Positions 24,601-37,300 of a stretch of DNA of 64,000 nucleotides are shown here, in pieces (position 1 is the stretch's first letter; each line of letters starts with the position of its first letter). The notes below the pieces were generated by a model. The model searched no databases. It saw only the letters and a list, made by a program, of their open reading frames with translations, and was not told the origin of the DNA. The DNA is taken from the NCBI RefSeq assembly GCF_000208865.1, contig NC_018393.1, forward strand, positions 3,862,714-3,926,713. The letters are read 5' to 3'. A program made the translations under genes and the position numbers. This DNA is from Neospora caninum Liverpool. Its lineage: Eukaryota > Apicomplexa > Conoidasida > Eucoccidiorida > Sarcocystidae.

Positions 24601-24809
24601 CGCCACGTTCGCGCCTTGCCTTGAATTTTTTCTCGCTTCCTTCCTCCCTGTCTCACACATGTAACCTAACCGTCTGCCCCTAACCTGCGTACACTCCTTG
24701 ACTCAGAGCCCGTCTCGACTACTTTTGTCGCTCCAGTCGCTCCGTCTTCCCTCAGTCGCCCTGCGCGCGGGCGCGCGGTCGTTCCCGCGTGACCCCCTCT
24801 CTCCTCTCC
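21622..24809. other. convergent intergenic region
   Basis: Lies between the stop of the plus-strand SAP-motif gene (21621) and the stop of the minus-strand gene (24810), so it should hold both 3' ends. No coding region is supported; open frames are below about 140 codons and lack protein character. From about 24360 to 24800 the plus strand is strongly pyrimidine-rich, which makes it purine-rich on the strand of the minus gene, as seen after other stops here. Confidence 0.5.
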
Positions 24810-27273
24810 CTAGTCGAGGTCATCGAAGGCATCTCCGGCGGCCAGTGCCTCTGCCTCGTCGACGAAGTAGCCTCGGTCCAAAAACAACTCCTCTTTGGGC
24901 TGCCCCGCGCCCCAGGCGCCTCCCGTCGCATCTACTCCCCAGGCGTAGTCCGCTCCCCCGCCCCACACGAGCTCCGTCCCTGGGGCGCTCGCTGCAACCT
25001 GGAACGGAGTCGCTACTACCGCGGCCGGAGGGAGGTCTCGCACGGGTTTCTGCTGGTCAGAATCCCTCGCCGGAGGAACCGACGGCTCGGTGGCGATCGG
25101 GCGCGGCGAGGGCTGTGAACCTTTGCTGTCAGCTTCTGTTCGCACCGCGCGCTTCTCCGGTTTCGGGCGTCGACTGCGCTTGGGTGCATGCACGCGTGCT
25201 TCCTCTTTGCCTCGGGCCACCGACGACGTCGAATGGGGCTTCCCGCTCTCTGGAGCCCGTCGGCCACTCTTCTCTGGGCTCTGCCTGGAGTCCTTCTCTC
25301 CGCCAGTGCTGTGCGCCGCGGAGGCGTTGCCGTCGGCAGAAGAGTTGCACTCCGACATCTCGGCGCTGTTCAGGAGCGACGGGCCGAAGGACAAGGCGGT
25401 TTTGATCCCTGCAGCGGAGGCTTTCAGAGAGAGGTCGAACAGCGTCGGGTTCCGGCGTTTCGCCTTCTCAATGTTGCCGTGGATGCGCTGCGCGAGGTCA
25501 AAGAGCGACTGGAAAAACTGGAGCGTCTCGGGCGCCTCGCCGAGCTTCGCCTTCCCGTGCTCCTCCGAGTCCTGCTGTCCCGCGACGCACGCATACGCGT
25601 ACTCCACCGGGATTTCTGCGGGTTCTACAAAGTCGCACAGCGCCGAGGTGTCGAGCGAAGCCTGGAGCAGAAAGCGCCCCCCCTTGTTGTTCGCCAAGGC
25701 GGCTTCGATGGCGTGCACACTCGACGGCTTGCCGCGCCCAGTCCCGAAGTTCCTGTTTGGATGGAAGAGAAAGTGGTCAAAAACCGAGAGGAGTTGCAGG
25801 ACGATTGACGGAGCGTTCAGGAGCACCACGCCCTCGCACCGCGACGGGACGAAGAACAGACTCCGCAAATTCTGCCAGTGCGGCGAATTGACGAACGCCA
25901 GCAACGCCGACTCGGGCTGCTTGTGCAATTTCGCGACGGCCGAGGGTCCCAACGAGGCCTTGATGAAGGAGTTGATCGGGGCCAAGTCGATGACCAGCAG
26001 AAATCGAGGAGACGCCGCCGTCCCCTGAGCTCACACACAAAAAACGAGCAATTTCATGCACGACCCCACGCAAAGCCGACGGACTCCTGCTTTTCAAAGC
26101 CCCAAACCTCGGCGCCGGTGTGTGGTGTGAGCGCCGCGTCTTCGAATCCCACGGCAAGCGTCCACCCGACAGGCTGGTTTCTGTTCACCTCGCCGTTTCA
26201 CCCTCGCAGGCCTCCCCTTGTGTTTCCGAGGAGACCAGCTGTTCCTACGACGCCGCCACGCCCATCCGCTTCCCTTGTTTCCGCGGCCGTCGCTGCACAC
26301 CCCAAACCCGTCTGCTTTTTCGCGCGTCCCGCCCCCCGTCTCCTCTCCCTGCTTCGGCCGCCTTCCTGCGGAGCGCCGACCTGTAGCAGAGCTTGGTGGA
26401 GAAGAAAGCCGTCGATGAGGAGATCTTTCTGAATTGTGTACGGCTCCGCAGTGGCTGCAGTCGAGATCGTTCGGTAAATGACGAGGGAGCTTCGCTTCGA
26501 GTAGCCGTGAAGGAAAGTAGGATAGAGGCTCTGGTGGCGCTCGAAACCGTCCTCAACGTGCCGGAGGTCTTCCTCCGAAAACCGGAGCATTGGAAGCAGC
26601 CTAGAAGGGTCTTGCGGAGCCGTCTCGTTTGGCGCGGACGGGGAGCGCGGAGATATTTCTGAAACAAGGAGAGACACGCACGAGAAATGAGATGAGACGA
26701 GAGGGACGTGAGACGCAGCGGCGGCTCGGGGCGACGCGCCCGACAGACACACACGACAGGGAACCGCTATTTTGCTGCATTCTTTTCGAGAAACACGAGA
26801 CAACGGAAAAAAAGAGCAAAACAACGGGTTCACGTCCGCTTTCTTCCGTCTCACACACGATGCGTTGCCACCGACACTCAATTACAAAAAGCAGGCGCTC
26901 TGGCGTCCACCTACAAAAATCATCAGCACACATTCCGCGCTCCACGTGCCGTCCTCCGGGGATTTTTTTTCGCCCCCCCCCCCCCCCCCCCTGCTTCTGT
27001 TTACGATGTAAGACATCCTCGTGTGTACATACAGCAGACCTATATCCGCTACTACGCATGTGTGTGCGGCAAGGCCACATCGACACATGCCTGGCACCGG
27101 AGGGCGACACCTCATTCACTCGTCCGCGCACCTGAGGAAATGACAGCGACACGTACCTTTTTTCGGAGGCGCAGCTGCGGAAGTTTGAAGAACATGCCAA
27201 GGGGTTCCAGAATGCTCTCGCGGGGAAGTGAACGTAGAGAGACACAGAACGACAGCCACGAAGAGAACCGAAA
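24810..27273 (-). CDS. C-terminal exons of conserved protein with CRAL-TRIO-like region
   Basis: Three minus-strand exons: 27273 (or 27216) to 27132, 26658-26381, and 26024-24810 with the stop. Splice phases agree (phase 1, then phase 0). The middle and last exons contain SLVIYRTISTA, then RFLLVIDLAPINSF, then SRCEGVVLLNAPSIVLQLL, in the order and spacing of the beta-strands and helix of CRAL-TRIO (Sec14-like) lipid-binding domains; this is a weak match by eye. A helical segment follows, then a disordered basic/acidic tail, a Trp-Gly-rich patch and a terminal acidic DAFDDLD. If right, the protein could bind or transfer a lipid at a membrane. The first exon is the least sure: an alternative start at ATG 27445 in another frame, spliced at 27168, also fits in phase but uses many A/T-ending codons. 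Probably one gene with the exons at 32496-34319. Confidence 0.6.
26973..26991. repeat. poly-C run of 19
   Basis: Nineteen consecutive C on the plus strand, just after eight T and CG. It lies within an intron of the minus-strand gene. Confidence 0.9.
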
Positions 27274-27868
27274 CTTTGCTTTTCAGACTCCAGGAAGAAA
27301 GCCATCTCGACCCACAGCCGTCTGTTTTGCTAGAAAGAGCCGATCCCCGGCAACTGGAATCCCGGCTGTCCCTGGCAGGCGCAGCTCCAGAGAGCGCGGC
27401 CGGAGGGCGCATCCCTCGCCTTCCTCGCTGGGCCTCGTCATCCATCGCTACGTCTTTACGCTAAAAAGGGACGAAAGTGACGGTCAATGCCGGTTCGCAG
27501 ATCCACCCAAGAAACGCAGAGAAGGCCCCGCTCGGGGCACAGAAGGGTGGCGAAACCGGATGCAGCAACGAGACCGAGACGAAGGGGAACAGCAAGAGGA
27601 ACCGCGAAGGAATGTGGAAGACACCACACCGAAAGGAAGGGGATACGCCGGGGAAATACTGAAAAAGACAGCAGAAGGAACCGAAATCCAGGGTGCAGAA
27701 ACCTGGAAGGAGGAAACGGAGAAGACTGGAGAGGCGCAACAGGAAGAAACACACTGTACACCAGGAACCACTGTTCTCGCGCCGTGGAACGCAGTCGCGA
27801 AGACAATCGGAGCGTTTGAAGTGAACCAGGCTCAAAAATGATGGGTCTTGCTCATCCACACGCACCGA

Positions 27869-27872
<4 letters not shown>

Positions 27873-27900
<28 letters not shown>
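27873..27900. repeat. poly-G run of 28
   Basis: Twenty-eight consecutive G on the plus strand, flanked by CACCGACACC and ACGGACGGGC. It is outside any exon I support. Its exact length is likely to be unreliable in assemblies. Confidence 0.93.
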
Positions 27901-28964
27901 ACGGACGGGCACTAGAACCTCCCGGGGCACGTGTCCCACCAAAAATATCGTTAGGCGGCAGAACTTACGGAGAAGAAAGAAGCTCGATGGGTCAAGAGGC
28001 AACGTTACACTCTCAAAAAAAAAGGAGCTTGGTTCCCAAGCCAGGAGAGAATCCGCGATATATGCCGGCGCCGCTGAGAGCTCTCGCTCTCGTCGCCCGT
28101 TTCACGACTCCCTGGGGATCAGTTCACCCCCCAGGGCGCCTAGAGAAGTCTTCAGGTGAACCACGAACACAACAGAAAAGTAAAAAACGCCAGCTGCATC
28201 CTAACGGCTAGAGAAAGAAACCGGAGGGTTTCTCGTCGGCCAAGTTCGGGGATGAACCCCCCCCCCAAAAAAAAACTGATTTCAGGTTCCCAAATTCGGA
28301 GGATATCTGCCGCTACGGCGCCTCGCCTTTACGTGGCAAAGAAAACAACGCGCTCCAGGAATGCATCGAGATCGAAACTGGCACATGTGGCGTCGAAAAC
28401 AAATTGTGGACGAAAATAAGGCAGTGCTCTGCTAAACAGGCAGAAGAGCCACGCAGAAGGTGCGAGAGCCTCGCTCGGGCATGTTGTTCAGTGTCCTGGC
28501 CCAGACAAGCGAGAAACCACACTAAAGAAGAGCAAACACAGAAGGAACATGGAGAGGGGATGGAAAAAGGCAAAACGCAGTGGAAAGTGCGAAAACATCA
28601 TCAGGCAAGTCGCAGAAGACATCCTCGTTTCTCCGCGCCACTCTGTTCCCGGTCAAGTATCCGCAGAAAGAGACGCCTGGCTGCAGGTGAGGACTGTCGC
28701 ATGCGCTCTTTGATTTCACTCCCTGCTCGACCATTTCCTCCGTTCCCAGACGCGGAAAAGCTGGGGATTAAAAACTTGCGTGGATTTGCCTGGGGCGCAG
28801 CACACCAAGGGATACACAGGAGCATTACCGAGGCAAAAAGATCCCCGTCTTGCCATGCCACATGGTGTGTTGGATTCCGGAGCGACCCCCGTGGGACACC
28901 GCCGACGAGACGAAAACCTTGGAGAAAAAAAGCGCGCGTGCACGCGGCGGAAGATCTATGTGAC

Positions 28965-29013
28965 GTGCGTCAGCCCGGAGATGTGTGCGTCAGCCCGGAG
29001 ATGTGTGCGTCAG
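28965..29013. repeat. 20-bp direct repeat (2.5 copies)
   Basis: The unit GTGCGTCAGCCCGGAGATGT occurs twice head to tail (28965-28984 and 28985-29004), with the first nine bases of a third copy. It lies in a stretch without supported coding sequence. Confidence 0.9.
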
Positions 29014-32000
29014 CGAAGATGCAACACGTCCAAGGGGCTTTCCAAAATTCCTCGTGTGCTTGTCGAGAAATCAGTGTCCCTCTGCTCTGTCGCGCACTGC
29101 GACACACAATTCAACTGCAGCAAACACCGGCAACTTGTTTTGTTCCTCCGTGGGATGGGCTTTCATTCCGCGCCAAAATTTAAATGCTGGTTTTCAACAG
29201 CCTATCGGGGGTTGGCCAGACACTGTCTTCCGGTGTGTCAACGGAACTTGCCCAAGTTTTCCACTTGATTTAAACTGTGTCCCGGAAGTTCCGCCCCCTC
29301 AGATGGGCTGCTCGGGTGGTCCCAGCAAACATACTGCAGCGGGGTCTTAAGGCATATACAACGAAATTTACATCGTCCTTTACTGTGCGCCGGACATACA
29401 GCCCGGCAAGGAAGCCGATGAGAGTAATCCGGGAACTTTAGGAGCAGAACACTCTCGCGGATCCACACAGGGGTTGCCTAAAGGAAACCCTCTGCGAATT
29501 TACATCGTTTCCTCAGCAAGATGTGGTTAAGGATGGTGGTAGGAAGTAGGAGTGCTGAGGGCAGGACGGGCTGGGGAGGGCGTCGTCTGGTGCAGGTTTT
29601 CAGTCACTGCATCATCCCCCCCAATGTTGTACCATTTTGACGAGCCTCGCCCTCTGCAAACTCGTATCATGTGTGTATTCAACCAAGTGAATAGTTCAAA
29701 CACCTGTAGTCAGCAGGAAACCTGGTTCCAGCAGAAAGCCATGCTCAATCCCCAGAACGCGTTCCCGACGGTAATGCCTGTTTGCCGGGACCACGGGTGG
29801 GTGTGTGACGCCTGAATCCCTTGTAGTAGGAGCAAGGCTGCAGTCTAGGGTGAGAACTTTTCCACGAAGAGGACACCACATTCCCCGTCTAACGGGACGG
29901 ATCACAAGTTCTTTTAGTGCCCGCTGATAGCGGTGTTTCATGCCGGCCTGGTCGCCAGCGGCCGAGGAACATCGCAGTCGCGCCTTCGCGTCCCTTCATC
30001 TGCGCCGGCTCCCACTTGGACGTAGAGCTGTTGATGGTGTCTGCATGCCCACCTAGCCAAGTGAATAGTACCTGTGAGCCAGGCAGGAACAGCTAAATGA
30101 AACGAGCGGGCGAGGCAAGGGTGACCCGCTGGTCACCCTTACGCGAATCAGACACACGCCGATGTCGCCTTACGATGCCCCCAAATGTTCCACGGACGTC
30201 GTGCGTCTCCAGTGTGTCACTGTGAAGGCGCGCGATCAACTTTTGGGGCTTCGCAACATCGCCAGATGAAACTGGACTCGAGCACACAAACTGCGGGGCC
30301 GGAAAGCATTAGGAAGCCAGTGGCTGCCCGTTGGGAGTAGTGCGGGTTATAAGACCAACGAAGAGCGGTACTGTGGAGCCGCTCGGTCGAGAAACGACGC
30401 CATGGAAGAGCACTGCGATTGACTGGCGTTTTCGCAGACTGGGTTTGGGCTACAGTCAGATTGATAACTGCGGTCATATCATCGTTCGGCTGTCGTTCTT
30501 GTCTACAGCACATCGTGCAGAGGCAGCACGTTTTCCTAAGAAAGCTTTTTGCGTCGATGTACGATGTTCGCCGCCGCTCGCTTGTCCTCGGGACGTGTAA
30601 AAGCGCAGCGCGTCGTTCTTTCCTGCCAGAACCATATCGAGCAAGGCTGCTCAACAGTTTGCCCCCGCAGCCCAGTGTAACGCATACACACGGTCACCGA
30701 CAGCAGACACCTTTACAATCGAGGGGAGAGAGGGGACGCCCACGGGATCGCTGGAACTGAGAAACCGAGGCCTCTGTGATGTACCTCTGAGTACGTCTTC
30801 CCCAAACAGACCACCGTTGTCTCTGTTCATGCAGAGCGCACTACTCTCATCCTTCCTTCACGACAACGACGAACCGAAAAAAGTGTTTCCTCGTCCACAG
30901 CGGCTCCAAATATCTCCGTCCTCTCCACTACATAGGCGGCGTGGACAAAAGAAAAACTTTGACGCCAGTGTGATCCCTGTTCCAGAGGTTTATTTCGTCG
31001 TCGGGATGAAGACATCCGTGAACATCATACGAGCAGGGCGCATGAGAGCATTCTTGTTGTCTTGTCTGAAAGAAGCGGAAAAAGGAGACACAGCATACCA
31101 CGCCTAGCTAAAACGGTCCCCAACGCTTTACATGGAAGACAATGGTAGCGTAATTGGAGTGTTCAGCTGCGCCAGAGGGCATGCGGATTCGGTCTACTAA
31201 GGCTACAAAACACAACTTATAAGGGTGAAGGATGCTCGGAGCTTCGTCTCCCGGGCTTCCGCATTTCCGCCGGGGAAAATCGCATAGCACTGAACCACCT
31301 GATGTCGCCGTTCCCACGCTGGCCTTTCCTCCAAGCATGAGGAATTGGTGGACGGTGATTCCTCACTGACGGCCTACAAGCTAGTGCCTCACCTGCTGTC
31401 TATCCCACTCCGCGCTTTATCGTCGGCAGCGATCTCGACTCGACATACAAACACAGAATTAACTAGCCATCTGACTGGGGAGGGGTTTCTCACCTGTCGA
31501 TGTAGTCGCCCCAGTTGCCGGACAAGTTGTTCGCAGTGAAACCCAAAGAAAAGGCGCGATATGGCTGAAGATAAAAACCAACAACGATGGCGGCGCGGCG
31601 TCACATGCCCCCACTAATGTCCAGGAGAGTTTTCACGGTCGAGGTAGTGGCAACCCTGCTAGACAACGTCTCTGTTCCACGGAAGTTTGTCTTTTGCGTT
31701 TCCGCGCATGACGTTCACCGGGACTTCAAAAATATTTTCATGGGTAAATGGTGACACGAGTTGCTTGGCGGCAGCGCGGGTCGCATCCTTTGTCATTTCG
31801 TGGAAGCCCAAAAACCTTCACGGAAAACGCGACTGGTCTTCCACGCACGTGTCAGCTGTTCGTCGCCCCGGAGCTTTTTTCGCTCTCTCTGACGTGGCTC
31901 TCGGCTCTCTCTGTGTCGCACGAGTTTCCCAACAGCTACCGCTCCGTTCGTCCCCATCGTGTTGTTCATTTGCCGTTCCTGCGTATCGCTGTTGTACTCC

Positions 32001-32495
32001 CGTTCCCCATAACCTATATTTTCCTCCGTTGTATCCTCGTGATTGTGCCTGGCGTCTCCCGCCAACGACTCCTTAGTTTCTTGCAGTTGGCCGTCGCTCT
32101 TTCCCCTCTTCCTTCTTTTTCGGAGTTGTGCCTCAACAACATTCATGCTCAGGTAGTAGGACAACCTGGGAGACTCCTCCAGCCGTCTGCACTCGCCAGC
32201 CCTTTTCGTTGTCCCCATCTGAACCCTCCTTTCTTGCTTGCTGTGTTCCACTCGCCCCACCGTTTCACCCTGCTTTCTCGCCTCTCCTCTCATTCACACA
32301 GTCTGCCTGCAAGCGCCACACCGTCTCATTCCACCCCTGCTTTCTGTCCTTTCTCTGTTTCCACTGTCTTTCGTTTTCCCCTCCGGAGTTCTCTCCTTCT
32401 GATTCGTTCCACGGCCTTCCTTCTGCTCTCGTCCTTCGCTGCGCCTGCTCCAGTCCTTTTCTTGTCCCTTTAGTTTTACCTTCGGGGTAGCCTAC

Positions 32496-34319
32496 CTGTT
32501 CGTGGTCCGGGATTGGGAATGTCTTCGTGTCTGGGTTGTCCTTGCCATAGGGCATTGCATTGAAGTTCCACATGAGCGAAGGCGGAATGCCGTTCTGTCC
32601 ACTTTTTCCGAAGCAGCCATGAGCATCGGATGCACCGTGGCCCGCCTTCGCATGCGCCCCATGAGTCCCCTCGCGTTCGGTCCCTTCCGTGCAGTCGCTG
32701 CCATGCTCTCCACAACCGTCCGAGAGTCCGTGACTCAAAGAGCGCACAAGAATGTCAAAGTTCCTCGACAAGGTGGCTTCTCTCAAGGCCTCTTCCCACG
32801 TTGTCTCCAGATCCTTCATGTGCTCGGCATGGCGCTGAAGACGCGCCTCTTGTTGCTCCGACTCACTCTCCCAGAAGCCCTCAGATGCATGCAACTGCGC
32901 CGCCTGGAGCTCCAGCAGCGAGGTGACGTCCTGAAACGCGCGCGGGGTCAGACTCAGGAAAACACGCTCCAAGTGCACCCGCAACCAGACCGCCCCAACT
33001 GCGCGAAGCTTTCTGCGTAAAAATCAAGAGTTTTCGGTCCCCTCTTTAGCAGGCACATTGCCAGGTCCGTACACCCGTCTTTTTTTGCTTGTGGGATTTA
33101 AAATTCCGTCCAAGCTCGTGTACGTACAGGAAGCCGTTGGCGGGTAACGGGGCTTGAACAAAGCAACTTGCAGAGACGCAGCGATACCACCGAATTGGCG
33201 AACGGAAAGAAAGGAACTCTGGACAGGCGATGAAACGGCTACGAGAACCATGATGAGAAAGGACGGAACAAACGGCGCCGCAGGCAACTGGAGAGTCTAC
33301 CCACAGACCCCCAGGGGAACGACGAGCCGAGACAAGAAGGCGAAGTCGAAATCGGCCTTGCTGGTGAACGCAAGTGCAGTGCAGGGAAACTCAAAGCGCC
33401 AAACGCCATCAGACGCCTCTACGCATGCACAGGCCTCAGAGGTCGTGAGCGAAGGAAGCACGAGGGGAAGGGGAAGGGAAACGTACCACGAGGCGCTGAT
33501 ACATGTCGTTGAACTGCTTCGTGATCGCCATGTGAGTGGCCATGAATGACGCAAAAGCGACGAATTGCTGAAGAGGAAGCGGACAGCGCAGGAGAGAATT
33601 TCGAGAGTGGCACGGACAGGGGAGACTGTTGCGAGAACACGCAGCTGCCGACTTGGCGACGTTCACCGAGCCGCAGACCCAACGATAGAGCGGAGAAGAC
33701 CGTAGGACAGCCACCGGGACAGACGGCGCGTATGGGAAAAAAGAAAACCGAGAGACGAGAACACGTTGGGAAGCTGCGTGAATGGCGCCCCTTTCCTCAT
33801 CTCTATCTCGGGAGTTCTGTGTCGTCTTTTCTCGGCGCGCCTTCTCTACCGCTCTCGTTCCACCTGGTTTTTTTTCTCGCCTCATCCCCGTTGGCGTTCC
33901 CGTCTCGCCCTGCGGCCTCTCACCAGTCTCAGTTCGGGGTTGTGCTTCACGACGAAGGCGGTGACCGGCCGATACACGGCGAGCGCTGCGTTCTTAATCG
34001 TGAGAGCACAGTCTCCAAGAACTTTTTCCAGGTAGGGTCGCATGCCCCGGATGAAGAGAACAAAGTAGTTGAACGTGGCATGTTCGCCGTAGTACGCGTG
34101 GTCCGGAAGCGTCGGCCCGAAGCGGTGTTCACGGGCGACGCGCCAACCCGGCTTCGCGGCGCCTCCACTGAAGAACCGTTTCTGCGCAGACCGGGCGAGC
34201 GTCGGGTGCACGCCCCCAAATACGCTCCGCCACTGCTGCGTAGGCAGCTGCGAACCGAACAGGAGGCGTCCAAGCGGCTGCAAAAGCGAAAAAAGAGACA
34301 GCGGAGAACGCGGCGACAT
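32496..34319 (-). CDS. N-terminal exons of conserved protein, unknown function
   Basis: Three minus-strand exons in matching phase 0: 34319-33924, 33567-33487 and 33008-32496. The ATG at 34319 opens MSPRSPLSLFSLLQPLGRLL; an upstream exon is possible because an acceptor-like sequence lies just before it, but two upstream exon candidates (34990-34929 and 34551-34517) do not join it in phase. The encoded 330 residues are mostly helical and hydrophobic-patterned (for example RPVTAFVVKHNPEL and ASFMATHMAITKQF), then a coiled-coil-like stretch rich in E, Q and R, and end at a donor after DHEQ. That donor is in phase 0, which fits the phase-0 acceptors at 27273 or 27216, so the whole may be a protein of about 855-874 residues. 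If the donor is not used, translation would run on to a stop near 32265. No family recognised. Confidence 0.58.
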
Positions 34320-37300
34320 AGGGGCGGTGTCTAGGGGCGCTGACCTCGAGTGCTCGTCCTCGGAATGTCTACAAGAGACCACACCAGAATATCCGGCCAC
34401 CTATATCCCCCACATATACCGGGGAAGTGCGCTATATATATATATATATATTTATATACGTATATATATGTATATGCACATATGTGTATATTTGTATATA
34501 TGGAGTGGGGACCTACCATTTCGAAAACTGTCTTGTTCTGGCTGAACGCGTCTGTCGCAGGAGACTCGAGGGACACGCAACGATAGGCAAATCGCTCTCT
34601 GCAAACAGACAGAAGAAACGGGTGTTCTTGCACGTGCAGAAAAACGCGTGGGCCAGGTGGCCCGATCCTCCCCGTGCAGCTGTGTACGGGCCGTGCTGTT
34701 TGGGACCGAGGCATGCGGCAAGCCGCTTCAAGAACGTGCAAGTGAAGTTCTCCACGAAATGCGGATAGCCATATGCGTGTCTGAATGCAGACGGTAGATG
34801 CAGGGACGACCGATGAATATTTAGAGGAGAGAGGGACTGAGAAGCGGGCAGAGAACCGCGAAACATGTCCATATAGGCGAGGAACCGCAAACAAAGCGCC
34901 ATCGAGTTGCGCGGGTCCCGCCGCTTACCGCTGCAGAAAGGCACGATCGTCGCCGCAAGAAAGCTTGCGAAAGCAAACTGCAGACTGTCTCTAGAAAAAG
35001 AAAGCAAGGACGAAGCTGGACGCCGTGGGACGGCAGGCGTGGCACGCAGGTGAAAAAAAAACCTCGAGTGTGGTCGTGCACCTCGTAACGAAAAAAGTAG
35101 GCAGACGCTCTCTCCCTTTGGCGCATGCACGCAGAGGACGGATGAAATGCAATCGCGGAGAGGAAAAGGGGAGAAAGGTGGAAATGACACCGGCGAAAAA
35201 CACTGAGAAAAAAGCTTAGAGACCCACGCAGCGGACCGCGTCGGTGTCAAAAGAGGGGAGTGGAAAAAGGAAAGGGACCAGACGAAAAACGTGTCCCTCT
35301 CTTTCCACGAGATGCGGGACTGGCTCAGACAAAGTAGAAAAGAAAAGAGTGCGGAATACAAGAGATTTCGGCTCTCGCACTACACTCGCCTCACTCGGTC
35401 GATTTTCGCAACGGAGACACAACAGAGAACAGCGGCCACAGCGTCGGCAGAGTCTCCTCCTCTGGCCGCTGTCCCTCTCGGCCTTTAATCGACATCTTCT
35501 CCAGGGCTTTCGGACGGGTGTGTGCAGTTGCGTATGCACTGTCTTACTGAATGAACCGGCTTTCCCAGCAGCCTTTTCGTGTACAACGGAGGAATGTACA
35601 GTTTTGTCAGGACTTTGTTCCTCGACAAGTACGCACAAAAATGTGGAAGGTGTTGTGACGCCTCTATGCAACCCCAAAGCTTCAAAAGTAGGTTCCTCTG
35701 TCCATGGGACCGGCGTGTTTCTTCCCGGTGCGCATAGGAGAGCGATGTGTGTGTCCATTTTTTGTGATTGGTGAAGACAACCAAAATAGACACGAGAAAG
35801 CCAAGACTAACTCGCTTGAGCAGTGTCTCGCCTTTTTTCTCTTCTTCGTTACCTCGAGTCCGCTCTTAGGCGCGCATGCAGAATTCAGGCAGAACGCAAT
35901 TATATTCCTGTGGCTGATCCTATTACCCAGTAAAAGCAATAGCGAACGCAAGGTGCAATCATCGTGGATTAGGAACAAATATCCATGTTGGAGGCAAACG
36001 AAAATGGTAACTACTGTCAACGACTGAGTTGGGCATGCTTTCTGACACAGCTATCAAACCTCGCCCAGCAATATTCCGATACCTGCATTACGCGAGAAAA
36101 GCAGCCAATTGCGGCGTCCTACTTGAGACGAATTGTGGTTTCTTTTTCCGCTGTATCAGTCGACAGACCAGCGTTTCGGTTGAAATGTGAAAAAAGCATA
36201 TGTGGGTACGGGTTTCGCACATGCCCTGTTGTGACATCACATCCGTAATGATCGTGTGTGCCGCACACGGGCAGACATGCGAGTGTGCGTTTGCAGATGA
36301 CAGGTACATCGCCCAAGCGTCCTCTCAAACTTGAACATCAGAAGCCGCGCTTCTATGCCCCACTCCTCCACTCAACCCCCCTCTGCCTCTGCTACAGTCG
36401 CATGTATATAAAGATTTTTACATATATACATATACGTATACCAATGCAGAATCGGTACCTAGAAAATTGTCGGCTTAGGCGAAGAGCGGAGCCTTCTGTT
36501 TGCACGCTATGATGGGGGCCCAATGGTGAGTAAGTCAAGCAGCGGTAGCTCCGTGCCGCATGTATTCACAGAACGGTAATTCCGCGCATCATTCTAGTCG
36601 GCTTATCACGAATCGCTGTCTGTCATTGGCGAAAGTGCACACGCGAATACACTTCCCAGTTCACGTTTTACATACTTGCTTTGTTAGAGACTGCCTGCAT
36701 TTGCTGCAACATGACAGATTTTTAATTTTTTCCGTAGGGTAGGTTTCGTTGGCCACCCGCAATAAGGATGTACTTACTTGGCGTGGCACAGCTCGAAAGA
36801 AGTTTCAAAATGCTCTTGATTTTCAGAACTATAACGGGGGGACACTAAACAACGCACTACACAATGATAGGTTTTCTGAATATGTAGCGGGCTGGGCCGA
36901 GATTACAAAGGCCACCGTCTATGGATAACTGCGTTCAGGGTTGTCAGGCGGACCGAGGTGGTAGCACGAAACTTTTGACAGTTCTGTCTCCACCTGAAAT
37001 ATGCCTACTGGTCCTCTCGTGTAAACAGATGGCTTTACAAGACAGGCGAGGTACAGATCCGGGAATGCAGTAACGGTTGTTCTGAGGACGTCGGAGCGTG
37101 GCGTTTTCTGAGACATTCGCAATATACGCCGTTTCCAGGACTTCTTTCCGTGTCTGGGAAAGCGCATTAGGATGTTCTGTGCGAACGTGGGATGGCGCAG
37201 ATATGCAAGAAATATTATCAACTGGAAATACATCCGAACGGCTCAAAACAGGTTCCTGGTAGCCGTACCGTACACGCTGAGTTCTTTATCCGTCTCTTTT

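Larger units (their letters stand above)
27446..32495. other. long intron or intergenic region
   Basis: If the flanking minus-strand exons belong to one gene, this is most of a 5.2-kb intron; if not, it separates two genes. I see no supportable exon in it on either strand. It contains the 28-G run, the 20-bp repeat and, from about 31860 to 32480, a tract that is pyrimidine-rich on plus and so purine-rich on minus. That tract resembles the purine-rich 3' flanks of other genes here and argues mildly for a gene end near 32265. Confidence 0.45.

Noticed and set aside
24698..26028. Plus-strand frames of 235 to 312 codons opposite the last exon of the minus gene
   Set aside because: They are R/P/S-rich and patternless. 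The minus frame has folded-protein character and phase-matched splice sites.
34517..34990. Two small minus-strand exon candidates upstream of 34319
   Set aside because: They join each other in phase (FASFLAATIVPF to AFSQNKTVFEM) but not to the next exon with any good acceptor, so they are left out of the gene model.
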